Origin: Winogradskyella sp.
GTDB lineage: Bacteria > Bacteroidota > Bacteroidia > Flavobacteriales > Flavobacteriaceae
NCBI RefSeq assembly: GCF_028289625.1
Contig: NZ_JANQOM010000045.1
Location: 41,688 to 105,687 of the forward strand
Length of the DNA: 64,000 nucleotides
Direction: 5' to 3'
Shown here: positions 8,764 to 16,781 of the stretch, one piece after another
Layout: each line of letters begins with the position of its first letter
How positions within the stretch are numbered: the stretch's first letter is position 1
Program-made: the position numbers and the translations under genes
Notes under the pieces: generated by a model
Seen by the model: only the letters and a program-made list of their open reading frames with translations
What the model was told of the DNA's origin: nothing
The model's database searches: none

Positions 8764-9489
8764 TTATTGTCCTTGCAACTTAAAGTTAATAGGTATACTG
8801 TATGGTACGCCCACTGGTTTGTTACGTTGCTTACCTGGTTGCATTTTAGGTAATAAGCTTATAATACGTTCAGCTTCAGTCTCTAATAATTTATCTGGCC
8901 CTCTACTCTTAATGCCATTGACATTACCAAATTTATCAATCTTGAAAAAGACAAAGACACGTCCTTGAATATTTAGTTCAGCAGCTGATTGCGGGTATCT
9001 AAAATGCTTTTGTAGATGTTCGTTCATTTTTCGTTGGAAACAAGCTCTTAACTCATCATTACTACCTGTACATCCTGGGAATTTAGGCACTTGCTCTATC
9101 ACTGCAAAAGGTACTTCTATGTCTTCTTCTACCTCTTCAACTTCCACTTCTTCTACGGAAACCACACGTTCTTCAATAATATCATCCTGTCCTATTTCCG
9201 TACTTTCTATAAAAGTTTCCTCAACCTCTTCAACATCTTCAACTATAGTAATAGCTTGTGTTACCACTTGCTTAGGCGGTGGTGGTGGTGGGATATTAAT
9301 AGTCGTTATTGGAATTTCCTCTTCAAGTTGTTCTGTCAACATTAAGATATCTATCTTAGTCGCTTCTGATTCGTAAGTCTTATGTTCTAATCCTAAATAT
9401 GTAAGGAGTAACATTACGTTTAAGCCAACAGCAAAATATAAACTGCTGTTTCGACCTACATTGGCTCTTGGGTTCTTCTTGAGTTCCAT
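8764..9489 (-). CDS. tonB: Energy transducer TonB
   Basis: A 241-aa TonB protein that couples the inner-membrane proton-motive force to outer-membrane receptors. It has one N-terminal membrane anchor (about residues 15-35, YFAVGLNVMLLLTYLGL) and a periplasmic linker with a PPPPPPK run and a long acidic Glu/Val-rich stretch (about 80-135). The C-terminal TonB domain (about 145-241) includes FRYPQSAAELNIQGRVFVFF and PVGVPYSIPINFKL. No ExbB/ExbD genes are nearby. It lies 91 nt downstream of a TonB-dependent receptor on the same strand, which suggests a dedicated pair. Confidence 0.93.
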   Translation of the reverse strand: MELKKNPRANVGRNSSLYFAVGLNVMLLLTYLGLEHKTYESEATKIDILMLTEQLEEEIPITTINIPPPPPPKQVVTQAITIVEDVEEVEETFIESTEIGQDDIIEERVVSVEEVEVEEVEEDIEVPFAVIEQVPKFPGCTGSNDELRACFQRKMNEHLQKHFRYPQSAAELNIQGRVFVFFKIDKFGNVNGIKSRGPDKLLETEAERIISLLPKMQPGKQRNKPVGVPYSIPINFKLQGQ

Positions 9490-9580
9490 GACGTTTAATT
9501 TTATACCCTAAAGTTACCCATCAAATCCCATAAAACTTATGACAAAAGTCATGTTTGCCCCAATGTCAATATTTCAACGC

Positions 9581-11731
9581 TTATAGATTATCCAATTGGT
9601 TATCTTTTCCGTCTTCACTTATGGTCCAAAAGAAGCCTACAAAAAAGAACTGATCAGCCGCTGGTCTTAAGGCTATTCTATCGAACTGCCCATTAATGTC
9701 TGGTGTATTTGCGTACTGATATCCATTTATATTTCTGAACCCTAAAACATTATTAATAGAAAAATACAAGATTTTTTGTTGGTCAATTAAATAAGCCCAA
9801 TTTAAGCTTATGCTATTAAGAGGTTTTGCCCGTTCGGCCAAAAACGCATCTGTATTAGGATTATCGTAAGGTCTACCAGAGGAAAAGATATAGTCAAAAC
9901 CCAACTGACTTTTAAGGCTCTCAATCCAATATTTTCCGACAATAGAAAAATTATGATTGGTGGCAAAGTTTGGTTGTGCGGAAGTTTCAAAGTTGAGATA
10001 GTTGCGCTCTGTGTCTAAATACGAATAACTTATCCAATAATCTAAGTTTTTTACAGAGGAATTATCCCTCCAGAACAAATCCACTCCTTGAGCAAATCCA
10101 TCACCATCAGAATTATAGTTACTATCAAATGAAGTAAACTCAGTATCAAACTTTACAAGATAGTTGTAAACCTTTCTGTAAGCCTCGGCTCTAAAAAACT
10201 TTCCCTCGTTAACATAATTGTAGTTTAATATATAATGAGATGTCTTTTCAGCTCTTAGGTCTTGTTCAAACTTTAAAATTGAACTATTTGGATTTTGAAA
10301 AAAGTTCCCATAGGCTAGAGAAATCTGACCATTTTTTGAGGTCTTATAGGCTAAAGCCGCTCTAGGTGCAATATTTGTGTCATCAAATATAGAACTATAA
10401 TCCGCCCTTACTCCCACTTTTAAAGCTAAATCTTTTGAGAATATTACATCTGCCTCCACGAATCCCGCAGTAATGTTATTTTTAAATCCATAAGTTTCGT
10501 CAGTTGTACTTTCTCTAAAATTCTCTTCAAAATCTGTTAAAAATTGTTCTGCACCAAAACTTAATTTATAGCGACTGCTAAAACGTTTCTTTAACTTGAG
10601 TTTCATGTGAGCAGAATTTTCTTTACCTACAATATCACTTGTCATAATTCCAATATCATTCTTTGCATAGGTATAACTCAAGCCTGTATTCAGGGACCAA
10701 CTATCTCCTAACATACCTTTGTATGACGTATTAAGATAAAAGTTTCTATTGTTTAAACTAAAATCTATCCCATCTTCAAAATTAATATCTTCTTGGTTGA
10801 CAGCTATGTCGGTAATATCGAATGCCGCATAGAACTTTAACATCCCGTTATCCAGTCGCTGCCTGTAGACCGATTCCCCTTGTGCTGCTTGAAGCGGTCT
10901 ATCCCAATTATTTCTATTATTGAATAGATTAAAATAGGGGCCAAGATTAATATATGACGCGTTGAAACTTAAAGAGGACTTTTCCCATTTTTGAGTATTC
11001 CCTAATTGGCCGCCAACAGTCATCAAGTTTATTTCTGTTTTTTCTTGAACAGGTTCATCTATAGTATTTAAAAGTACTACACTTGATAAGGCCTGTCCAA
11101 ACTCTGATGAATAGCCTCCTGTGGAAAAGGTAATGCCGTCAAATAAAAATGGTGAATACCGAGACCGAGCAGGAATATTATTAGGAGTTGGTGTATAAGG
11201 AGTGAACACTCTAATACCATCAATAAAAAATTGTGTTTCCTCAGCACCTCCACCACGAACAAATAAACGTCCGTCCTCAACATTAGTAGAGGTACCAGGA
11301 AGCGTTTGTAATGCTCCAACAAAATCGCCCAATGCGCTAGCTGTAGTAACTACATCGAGTGGTTTTAAAACAGACACCTTACTATTATCACTAGCCTCAA
11401 AAGTCCCTGCACTTAAAACTACTGCATCAAGGGACTCTACATCTTCACGAAGCTTTATTTGTAGATTAGATAGTTTACTGACATCATCAAAGATAGTCTC
11501 GGTTTCAAAAGATAAAAATGATATAACCAAAGCTTGTGTGCCTTTTTCTTCAGTAGTAAACAAAAACTCACCCGCTATATCTGTTGTGGCACCATCATAA
11601 GTACCATTTAAATACACATTAGCTCCTTCAATAGGTTGGTTTTTGTTATCTGTGACCTTACCTGAAATAGTAGTCTGACCATATAAGATTGTGGAAACTA
11701 TAAAGATTAAGATTTTGATGAGTGATTTCAT
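9581..11731 (-). CDS. TonB-dependent outer-membrane receptor (carboxypeptidase-regulatory-like N-terminus)
   Basis: A 716-aa outer-membrane receptor with a signal peptide (to about residue 18). It has a carboxypeptidase regulatory-like beta-sandwich (GKVTDNKNQPIEGANVYL, about 22-95) and a plug domain (about 100-220, with RLFVRGGGAEETQFFIDGIRV). The C-terminal beta-barrel ends on an aromatic-rich strand (FFFVGFFWTI). It takes up an unidentified substrate using TonB. No SusD-like partner is adjacent, so it is more like an iron/cofactor receptor or a small TBDR than a SusC. The neighbouring tonB gene supports a dedicated energising partner. Confidence 0.9.
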   Translation of the reverse strand: MKSLIKILIFIVSTILYGQTTISGKVTDNKNQPIEGANVYLNGTYDGATTDIAGEFLFTTEEKGTQALVISFLSFETETIFDDVSKLSNLQIKLREDVESLDAVVLSAGTFEASDNSKVSVLKPLDVVTTASALGDFVGALQTLPGTSTNVEDGRLFVRGGGAEETQFFIDGIRVFTPYTPTPNNIPARSRYSPFLFDGITFSTGGYSSEFGQALSSVVLLNTIDEPVQEKTEINLMTVGGQLGNTQKWEKSSLSFNASYINLGPYFNLFNNRNNWDRPLQAAQGESVYRQRLDNGMLKFYAAFDITDIAVNQEDINFEDGIDFSLNNRNFYLNTSYKGMLGDSWSLNTGLSYTYAKNDIGIMTSDIVGKENSAHMKLKLKKRFSSRYKLSFGAEQFLTDFEENFRESTTDETYGFKNNITAGFVEADVIFSKDLALKVGVRADYSSIFDDTNIAPRAALAYKTSKNGQISLAYGNFFQNPNSSILKFEQDLRAEKTSHYILNYNYVNEGKFFRAEAYRKVYNYLVKFDTEFTSFDSNYNSDGDGFAQGVDLFWRDNSSVKNLDYWISYSYLDTERNYLNFETSAQPNFATNHNFSIVGKYWIESLKSQLGFDYIFSSGRPYDNPNTDAFLAERAKPLNSISLNWAYLIDQQKILYFSINNVLGFRNINGYQYANTPDINGQFDRIALRPAADQFFFVGFFWTISEDGKDNQLDNL

Positions 11732-11782
11732 TTTTTGATTGGTAATAATTGTTCGTATTCTGATTGTTGTACAAACTTCTTC

Positions 11783-11790
11783 TATTTTTG
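11783..11790 (+). promoter_or_regulatory. Possible -7 element for the lysoplasmalogenase gene
   Basis: TATTTTTG matches TAnnTTTG about 80 nt before the ATG. A TTG upstream (11764-11766) is only 16 nt away, closer than ideal. Weak candidate. Confidence 0.25.
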
Positions 11791-11868
11791 AAGCAATAGA
11801 AATTGTATTTTACCGAACTGTAATAATTCTATGACGAATTGAATTTCGTCCATTAAAACCTATTTTCA

Positions 11869-12543
11869 ATGTTGACCAAAACCGAAAGACAATTTACTAT
11901 CCTATACTTTATTATTGTACTTTTTGAGCTCATTACAGGGAGTACAGAAACCTTGCAACATGTACATTACATCGCTAAACCTGCTATTGTTATTAGTTTA
12001 CTTTTTCTATTTGTAAATACTTCTGGCGCATTAGATAAATACCTGAGGCTGATTACTATAATTGCTTTGGTATTTTCTTTATTAGGTGATATCCTATTGA
12101 TGTTTGTTGAGCAATCGCAACATTTTTTTGCAATAGGTTTGGTCGCTTTTTTGATAGCACATCTTATGTATATTCTGGTATTCTTAAAACACAGAAACCA
12201 AAAGAAATCGGCTTTAGGTTTTCTGGTACTTCTACTGATATATGCTTTTGGTTTGTTTTATTTGCTTAAAGATGGGTTAGGTGAAATGCTTGTACCCGTA
12301 ATTTTATATATGATTGTAATTCTTAGTATGGCCACTACAGCTTTTTTAAGAAAAGATGGCGTTAATGGTTTGAGCTATAATTTAGTTTTTGTAGGTGCTA
12401 TTTGTTTTATGGTTTCCGATAGTATTTTGGCTCTTAATAAGTTTTATCAACCTGTTCCATTTTCTAACATAAGTATAATGCTGACTTATGCCCTAGCACA
12501 ATTTTTAATCGTTCTCGGAATTTTAAAAATTAAAACCCTATAG
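11869..12543 (+). CDS. Lysoplasmalogenase-like membrane protein (YhhN/TMEM86 family)
   Basis: A 224-aa integral membrane protein with about eight hydrophobic segments. It carries the YhhN family signatures: AKPAIVISLLF near residue 36, FSLLGDILLMF near 73, AIGLVAFLIAHLMYI near 90 and VGAICFMVSDSILALNKF near 185, with conserved acidic residues in the membrane. TMEM86B hydrolyses the vinyl-ether bond of lysoplasmalogen; the bacterial substrates are not well defined. It converges on the NDH-2 gene with only three bases between the stop codons. Confidence 0.82.
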   Translation: MLTKTERQFTILYFIIVLFELITGSTETLQHVHYIAKPAIVISLLFLFVNTSGALDKYLRLITIIALVFSLLGDILLMFVEQSQHFFAIGLVAFLIAHLMYILVFLKHRNQKKSALGFLVLLLIYAFGLFYLLKDGLGEMLVPVILYMIVILSMATTAFLRKDGVNGLSYNLVFVGAICFMVSDSILALNKFYQPVPFSNISIMLTYALAQFLIVLGILKIKTL

Positions 12544-12546
12544 GTA

Positions 12547-13818
12547 TTATTTTTTAAAGGGTCTAATAATCAATCTTGCAGCTTTATCAAAATTGATGTA
12601 GTTATATGTCCAATTGAACAGTACGACAACTCTGTTTCTAAAACCTACAAGAGACATGAGGTGAACAAACATCCAGACAAACCATGCAAAAAAACCGCCA
12701 AATTTATACCGTTTTAAGTCCACCACGGCTTTATTTCTCCCTATGGTTGCCATTGAGCCTTTGTCGTAATAAGTGAAGGATTTTAAAGGCTTATTACGAA
12801 CCAATCTCAATATGTTTTGGCCCAATAACTTTCCTTGCTGAATTGCAGGTTGAGCTACCTGAGGATGACCTTTAGGATACGCTTTCGTAGTCATTAAAGC
12901 AATATCACCAATGGCAAAAACATTATCATAGCCCTCCACTTGATTATAACGATTAACGCGATATCGATTTGCTCTTTCAACTAAGGTGTCAGCTTTTAAT
13001 CCATTTACTGGTGATCCTGTAACACCAGCTGCCCAAATTAAGGTTTGGGATTGCATTTCTAAATCAGAATTGGTGGTTACATTTAAACCATCATAGTTCT
13101 CAACAAAGGTATTGCAGTGCACTCTTACACCAAGTTCTTTAAGAAATCGTTCCGCTTTTTTGGAGGCATGCTTGCTCATTGGTGGCAAAACCCTATCAGC
13201 ACCTTCGAGCAAATGGATATTCATATCACTTGGATTTAAATCGTGATAATCCCTTGGTAAAATATGATTTTTAAGTTCAGCAATAGCCCCAGCCAATTCA
13301 ACTCCTGTTGGGCCGCCACCAACTATAACAAAGTTTAGAAACGCTTCGCGTTCTTTTTCAGAATTTGCAATGGTGGCTTTTTCAAAATTTTGTAAAATTA
13401 AGCTTCTAATATTCAGTGCTTGTGGGACTGTTTTCATTGGCATACTATGAGACTCAATCGTTTTATTGCCAAAAAAATTTGTCCTTGTTCCTGTAGCAAT
13501 AACCAGATAATCATAAGATACATTACCGATACTGGTTTCAACCTCATTCCGCTCTGGTACAATCTGTTTCACCTCGGCTAATCGGAAAAAAGAAGTCTTA
13601 TGTTTTTTTATGATTTTCCGCAAGGGATAGGCTATAGAATCTGGTTCTAATCCAGAGCTAGACACTTGGTATAAAAGCGGTTGAAACGTGTGATAATTGT
13701 GCTTATCAATTAATACAACCTGAACATTTCTATTGGCTAATGTTTTTACTAAATTTATGCCCGCAAAACCGCCTCCAATAACAACAACCCTTGGTAGGTT
13801 AGACTCAGGAATATTCAT
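12547..13818 (-). CDS. Type II NADH:quinone oxidoreductase (NDH-2)
   Basis: A 423-aa single-subunit FAD enzyme that oxidises NADH and reduces menaquinone at the inner membrane without pumping protons. It has two Rossmann motifs: VVVIGGGFAGINLVK for FAD (near residue 11) and FVIVGGGPTGVELAGAI for NADH (near 163). LIWAAGVTGSP and NVFAIGDIA are typical NDH-2 landmarks. The hydrophobic C-terminal region (FFAWFVWMFVHLMSLVGFRNR) probably anchors it to the membrane. It converges with the lysoplasmalogenase gene. The family call is firm. Confidence 0.9.
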   Translation of the reverse strand: MNIPESNLPRVVVIGGGFAGINLVKTLANRNVQVVLIDKHNYHTFQPLLYQVSSSGLEPDSIAYPLRKIIKKHKTSFFRLAEVKQIVPERNEVETSIGNVSYDYLVIATGTRTNFFGNKTIESHSMPMKTVPQALNIRSLILQNFEKATIANSEKEREAFLNFVIVGGGPTGVELAGAIAELKNHILPRDYHDLNPSDMNIHLLEGADRVLPPMSKHASKKAERFLKELGVRVHCNTFVENYDGLNVTTNSDLEMQSQTLIWAAGVTGSPVNGLKADTLVERANRYRVNRYNQVEGYDNVFAIGDIALMTTKAYPKGHPQVAQPAIQQGKLLGQNILRLVRNKPLKSFTYYDKGSMATIGRNKAVVDLKRYKFGGFFAWFVWMFVHLMSLVGFRNRVVVLFNWTYNYINFDKAARLIIRPFKK

Positions 13819-13944
13819 AAAGTTTATAGGTTGAATTTGCTGATGTAAAGATACGACATAACTATAGGAAAACTATACTTTTTAGTGAATTGTGTAACAA
13901 TAAAAGAAGTACTACTACTAATAGGCAACTAACCATTTCATCAA

Positions 13945-14439
13945 TTGAATAAAGAACTCGAACATAGTTTTGTTGAGCAGTTGCAAAAGCATCAAAACAT
14001 TATTCATAAGGTATGTCGTTTATATACCAATAATGCTGATGCACACAACGATTTGTTTCAGGAAATTACCATTCAACTTTGGAGAGCATACCCAAAGTTT
14101 AGAGGCGAATCTAAATTTAGTACATGGATGTATCGTGTGGGCTTAAATACGGCCATCACGTTATATCGAAAGTCGAAACGTAGAATAAGCACGCAAGAAT
14201 TTGACAATGTACAATTTAAGATAAAAGCCGAAGAATATGATGATACCGAAGAGCGGCAATTAAAATTATTGTACAAAGCGGTACATCAATTAAACGATAT
14301 TGAAAAAGCGTTAGTCTTCTTGTACTTAGAGGATAAGGATTATAGAGAGATTAGCGAGACATTGGGTATAACCGAAGTCAATGCACGTGTAAAGATGAAC
14401 CGTGTAAAAAAGAAATTAAAAACAATATTAAATCCGTAG
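13945..14439 (+). CDS. RNA polymerase sigma-70 family factor, ECF type
   Basis: A 164-aa ECF sigma factor. Region 2 spans about residues 20-85 (DLFQEITIQLWRAYPKFRGESKFSTWMYRV). Region 4 spans about 110-160 and includes a helix-turn-helix (YREISETLGITEVNARVKMNRVKKKLK). The start is TTG at 13945: an in-frame TAA lies at 13930-13932, and the next in-frame Met is already inside region 2. It is followed four bases later by a four-helix membrane protein that may control it. No zinc-binding anti-sigma domain is visible. Confidence 0.88.
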   Translation: MNKELEHSFVEQLQKHQNIIHKVCRLYTNNADAHNDLFQEITIQLWRAYPKFRGESKFSTWMYRVGLNTAITLYRKSKRRISTQEFDNVQFKIKAEEYDDTEERQLKLLYKAVHQLNDIEKALVFLYLEDKDYREISETLGITEVNARVKMNRVKKKLKTILNP

Positions 14440-14443
14440 ACTT

Positions 14444-15076
14444 ATGGATGAATTAGAATTATTAAAAAAGGATTGGCAAAAAGGTAGAATTGAATTTAAG
14501 AGTTATAGCGATTCGGACATATACCCAATGTTGCATAAAAAGTCATCTTCAATTGTAAAAACACTTTTTTACATCAGTATTGGAGAATTGGTGTTTTGGC
14601 TTTTGGCATCGGTCTTACCATATGTTTTATCTCCAACCTTTAGGGAAAAGTTAGACATAAGCTATGAAAACCCGTTATTCATTGGTCTTACCATTTTAAG
14701 TTATGTGATAATTTTAACGTTTATCTATTTACTCTTTAGATCTTATAGAGGTATTTCTTCGACCGATAGTGCCAAAAAATTAATGGAAAGTATTTTGAGA
14801 ACACGAAAGGTCATAAAGTACTATGTGATTTTTAACTTATCATTGTTTTTCCTTTCCATTCCTCTATCTCTTTATTTTGAGTATCAGGACAATCCTGAAT
14901 TTCATCAACAAATAGTTGAAGCTAGCACAACACAAATGCTAATTTTCTATATTGTTTCCATAGTTATAGCTGGTATCATTATATTAATTCTGTTGTTGTT
15001 TTATAGAGTAATCTATGGAATTTTGCTCAAGCGCTTAAATAGAAACTATAAGGAATTAAAAAAGCTAGAGGTCTAA
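14444..15076 (+). CDS. Predicted membrane protein paired with the sigma factor
   Basis: A 210-aa protein I cannot assign to a named family. A cytosolic N-terminal segment (about 1-45, MDELELLKKDWQKG) is followed by four predicted membrane helices at about 40-65, 80-105, 130-150 and 165-195, and then a basic C-terminus. The MDELELLKKDWQ opening recurs in flavobacterial proteins encoded behind ECF sigma genes, so a regulatory or anti-sigma role is plausible from context. The gene ends four bases into the convergent acyltransferase gene. Function is inference only. Confidence 0.7.
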   Translation: MDELELLKKDWQKGRIEFKSYSDSDIYPMLHKKSSSIVKTLFYISIGELVFWLLASVLPYVLSPTFREKLDISYENPLFIGLTILSYVIILTFIYLLFRSYRGISSTDSAKKLMESILRTRKVIKYYVIFNLSLFFLSIPLSLYFEYQDNPEFHQQIVEASTTQMLIFYIVSIVIAGIIILILLLFYRVIYGILLKRLNRNYKELKKLEV

Positions 15077-15882
15077 TTATTCGCCCAATCCCTAAGCTCT
15101 CTATTAAGACGTTCCTTTTCCTCTAACTCTTCCTGGGGAACTACCTTTAAAAATGAAGGATGCTGCTCAATGGCATATTCAATCTTTTCAACAATTTCAT
15201 CTATGGTTTCATTTTCATAGTCAATTTCCAAAGGTTCTTTAATCTCAAAAGATTGATAGATATTTTTCTTTTTTATGCGCAATCCTTTTTTGTCAAACGA
15301 ACGTCTAAAACCATCAATAACGATAGGTACTACTAAAGGTTTATACTGTTTTATGATATGCGCTGTTCCTTTTCTTATGGGTTTAAAAGGCGTTGTAGTT
15401 CCTTGCGGAAAAGTTACCACCCAACCATCATCCAGTGCTTTTTTGATATTGCTGATATCGCTCATTTTTACCTGACGATTTACATCTTGTCCTTTAGATC
15501 TCCAAGTACGTTCTATACTGATAGAACCCGTATAAGCAAATATCTTTGGTATGAGTCCTGATTTCATGGTTTCCTTGGCCGCCACATAGTACATATTCAG
15601 CTTAGGATTCCATAAATAACCCACATTTTTAATACTGTCCAAACGTCCATTCAAACTGGCATTAAACACATGAAACATAGCAATAACATCGGCAAAATAG
15701 GTCTGATGGTTTGAGATAAACAATACATTGGTATCAGGTAGATTTTTAATGATTTCGGAACCTTCTATTTGCAACTCATTAAAGCCTCGAAATCGTTGGT
15801 GCGTTAAAAGCCCCAAGATTCTAATCAGCCATTTTTTAACCCAAAGAATGTGCCCAAAAGGATTGGTTTTAAATAAACCCAT
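15073..15882 (-). CDS. PlsC-like 1-acyl-glycerol-3-phosphate acyltransferase
   Basis: A 269-aa acyltransferase of the PlsC/LPLAT superfamily, probably acting in phospholipid or ornithine-lipid type acylation at the inner membrane. Motif I reads NHQTYFAD, so five residues rather than four separate His and Asp. Motif II is GSISIER, motif III is FPQGTTTPF instead of FPEGTRS, and motif IV is VVPIVIDG. The overall order and spacing of the four blocks support the family. The changed blocks mark a divergent subgroup whose acceptor could differ from lysophosphatidate. Convergent, with a four-base overlap with the membrane-protein gene. Confidence 0.8.
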   Translation of the reverse strand: MGLFKTNPFGHILWVKKWLIRILGLLTHQRFRGFNELQIEGSEIIKNLPDTNVLFISNHQTYFADVIAMFHVFNASLNGRLDSIKNVGYLWNPKLNMYYVAAKETMKSGLIPKIFAYTGSISIERTWRSKGQDVNRQVKMSDISNIKKALDDGWVVTFPQGTTTPFKPIRKGTAHIIKQYKPLVVPIVIDGFRRSFDKKGLRIKKKNIYQSFEIKEPLEIDYENETIDEIVEKIEYAIEQHPSFLKVVPQEELEEKERLNRELRDWANN

Positions 15883-15908
15883 TATTAATTTTTGATATTA
15901 ATCAGTAA

Positions 15909-15916
15909 CAAATGTA
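15909..15916 (-). promoter_or_regulatory. Possible -7 element for the acyltransferase gene
   Basis: TACATTTG on the minus strand fits TAnnTTTG and would give a leader of about 20 nt. No -33 match is seen. Confidence 0.25.
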
Positions 15917-15930
15917 ACAAATATGCCGTG

Positions 15931-16572
15931 CTATAGCACTTGTTTTAACAAGTCTTTTATTTCCCCTAGCATCATCGCAGTGGCTCCCCAAACTATATGA
16001 CCGTTTAGTTTAAAAGCTGGTACATCTACCTCAACATTAAATGAGGTCGGCACTCTGGTCGTTATAATATTAGTGTCATCTAAAAAATCTAGAACCGGTA
16101 CTTCAATAATATCTTCTACCTCTTCGTCTTGCTTTATAAAATGGGGTGTGGTTTCGGAAACTGCAAAATAAGGGTGTACCAAAAAATTACTCGGTGGGAT
16201 ATATAACGGAGACAAAGCTTTAATAACATTTAACGCTTTTTCTGGTACGCCTACTTCTTCCTCTGTTTCTCTTAATGCAGTAACCATGACATCTTTGTCG
16301 GACTCCTCATACTTTCCACCTGGAAATCCAACTTGTGCAGAGTGTACGCCTTTGTAGGTTTTTCTGAGGATTAAAATCAAATAGGTTTCGTTATTTAAAT
16401 TCGGATAAAATAACGCCAATACACCAGCTACTTTAGCTTTTTTAGCGCGTTCTCGCATACGTTCGGCCAATTGTAATCGGTATGGTGGCGACATTTTAGC
16501 ATGGGATGTTTCACCAAAAAGTTCGAGATGTTTTATGTTTATGACGGATTCTAAGAACGTTTTAAAAAGCAT
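15931..16572 (-). CDS. NUDIX hydrolase, CoA pyrophosphatase type
   Basis: A 213-aa NUDIX protein likely to cleave CoA or acyl-CoA to 4'-phosphopantetheine and 3',5'-ADP. The NUDIX helix is in TALRETEEEVGVP. It is preceded by the CoA-diphosphatase motif (LRKTYKGVHSAQVGFPGGKYEESD), which separates this subgroup from other NUDIX proteins. A basic stretch, LAERMRERAKKAKVAGVLALFYP, is also typical. It is on the same strand as the acyltransferase gene, 48 nt upstream of it, so they may be co-transcribed in lipid/CoA metabolism. Confidence 0.88.
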   Translation of the reverse strand: MLFKTFLESVINIKHLELFGETSHAKMSPPYRLQLAERMRERAKKAKVAGVLALFYPNLNNETYLILILRKTYKGVHSAQVGFPGGKYEESDKDVMVTALRETEEEVGVPEKALNVIKALSPLYIPPSNFLVHPYFAVSETTPHFIKQDEEVEDIIEVPVLDFLDDTNIITTRVPTSFNVEVDVPAFKLNGHIVWGATAMMLGEIKDLLKQVL

Positions 16573-16615
16573 GTATCATGTAATGTTATAAGATCGTTAA
16601 TCCTTGTTTAATTAA

Positions 16616-16623
16616 CAAAAATA
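16616..16623 (-). promoter_or_regulatory. Possible -7 element for the NUDIX gene
   Basis: TATTTTTG on the minus strand fits TAnnTTTG about 44 nt before the NUDIX start codon. No convincing -33 element. Confidence 0.3.
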
Positions 16624-16665
16624 CGTTTTACCTTTTATATTCTTTTTCTTACTTTTAAGCATATC

Positions 16666-16778
16666 ATTTAGATTTAATTCTTGTTGACTGCAAGATTGCA
16701 GCTCTCTCTTAAAGATTGCAATGGTTATAGGTTTCGTGTGCCTATTAAATTTTGAATTATTAACAATTAAATCTAAAT
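16666..16778 (+). promoter_or_regulatory. Leader inverted repeat covering the translation start of the tail-fibre-like gene
   Basis: A perfect 14-bp inverted repeat: ATTTAGATTTAATT at 16666-16679 and AATTAAATCTAAAT at 16765-16778. The right arm ends three bases before the ATG at 16782. Between the arms lie a palindrome, CTGCAAGATTGCAG (16688-16701), and a second copy of AAGATTGCA (16712-16720). A near-consensus -7 box, TACTTTTA (16650-16657), would start the RNA just before the left arm. In the transcript the two arms could pair and occlude ribosome binding. This is inferred from pairing only. Confidence 0.5.
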
Positions 16779-16781
16779 ATT

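Noticed and set aside
9091..9376. Two plus-strand frames opposite the tonB linker
   Set aside because: Low-complexity Ser/Thr or Gly runs produced by the Glu/Val/Pro codons of tonB.
11202..11600. 132-codon plus-strand frame
   Set aside because: Exactly antisense to the receptor gene's plug region; Ser/Thr-rich shadow of a well supported gene.
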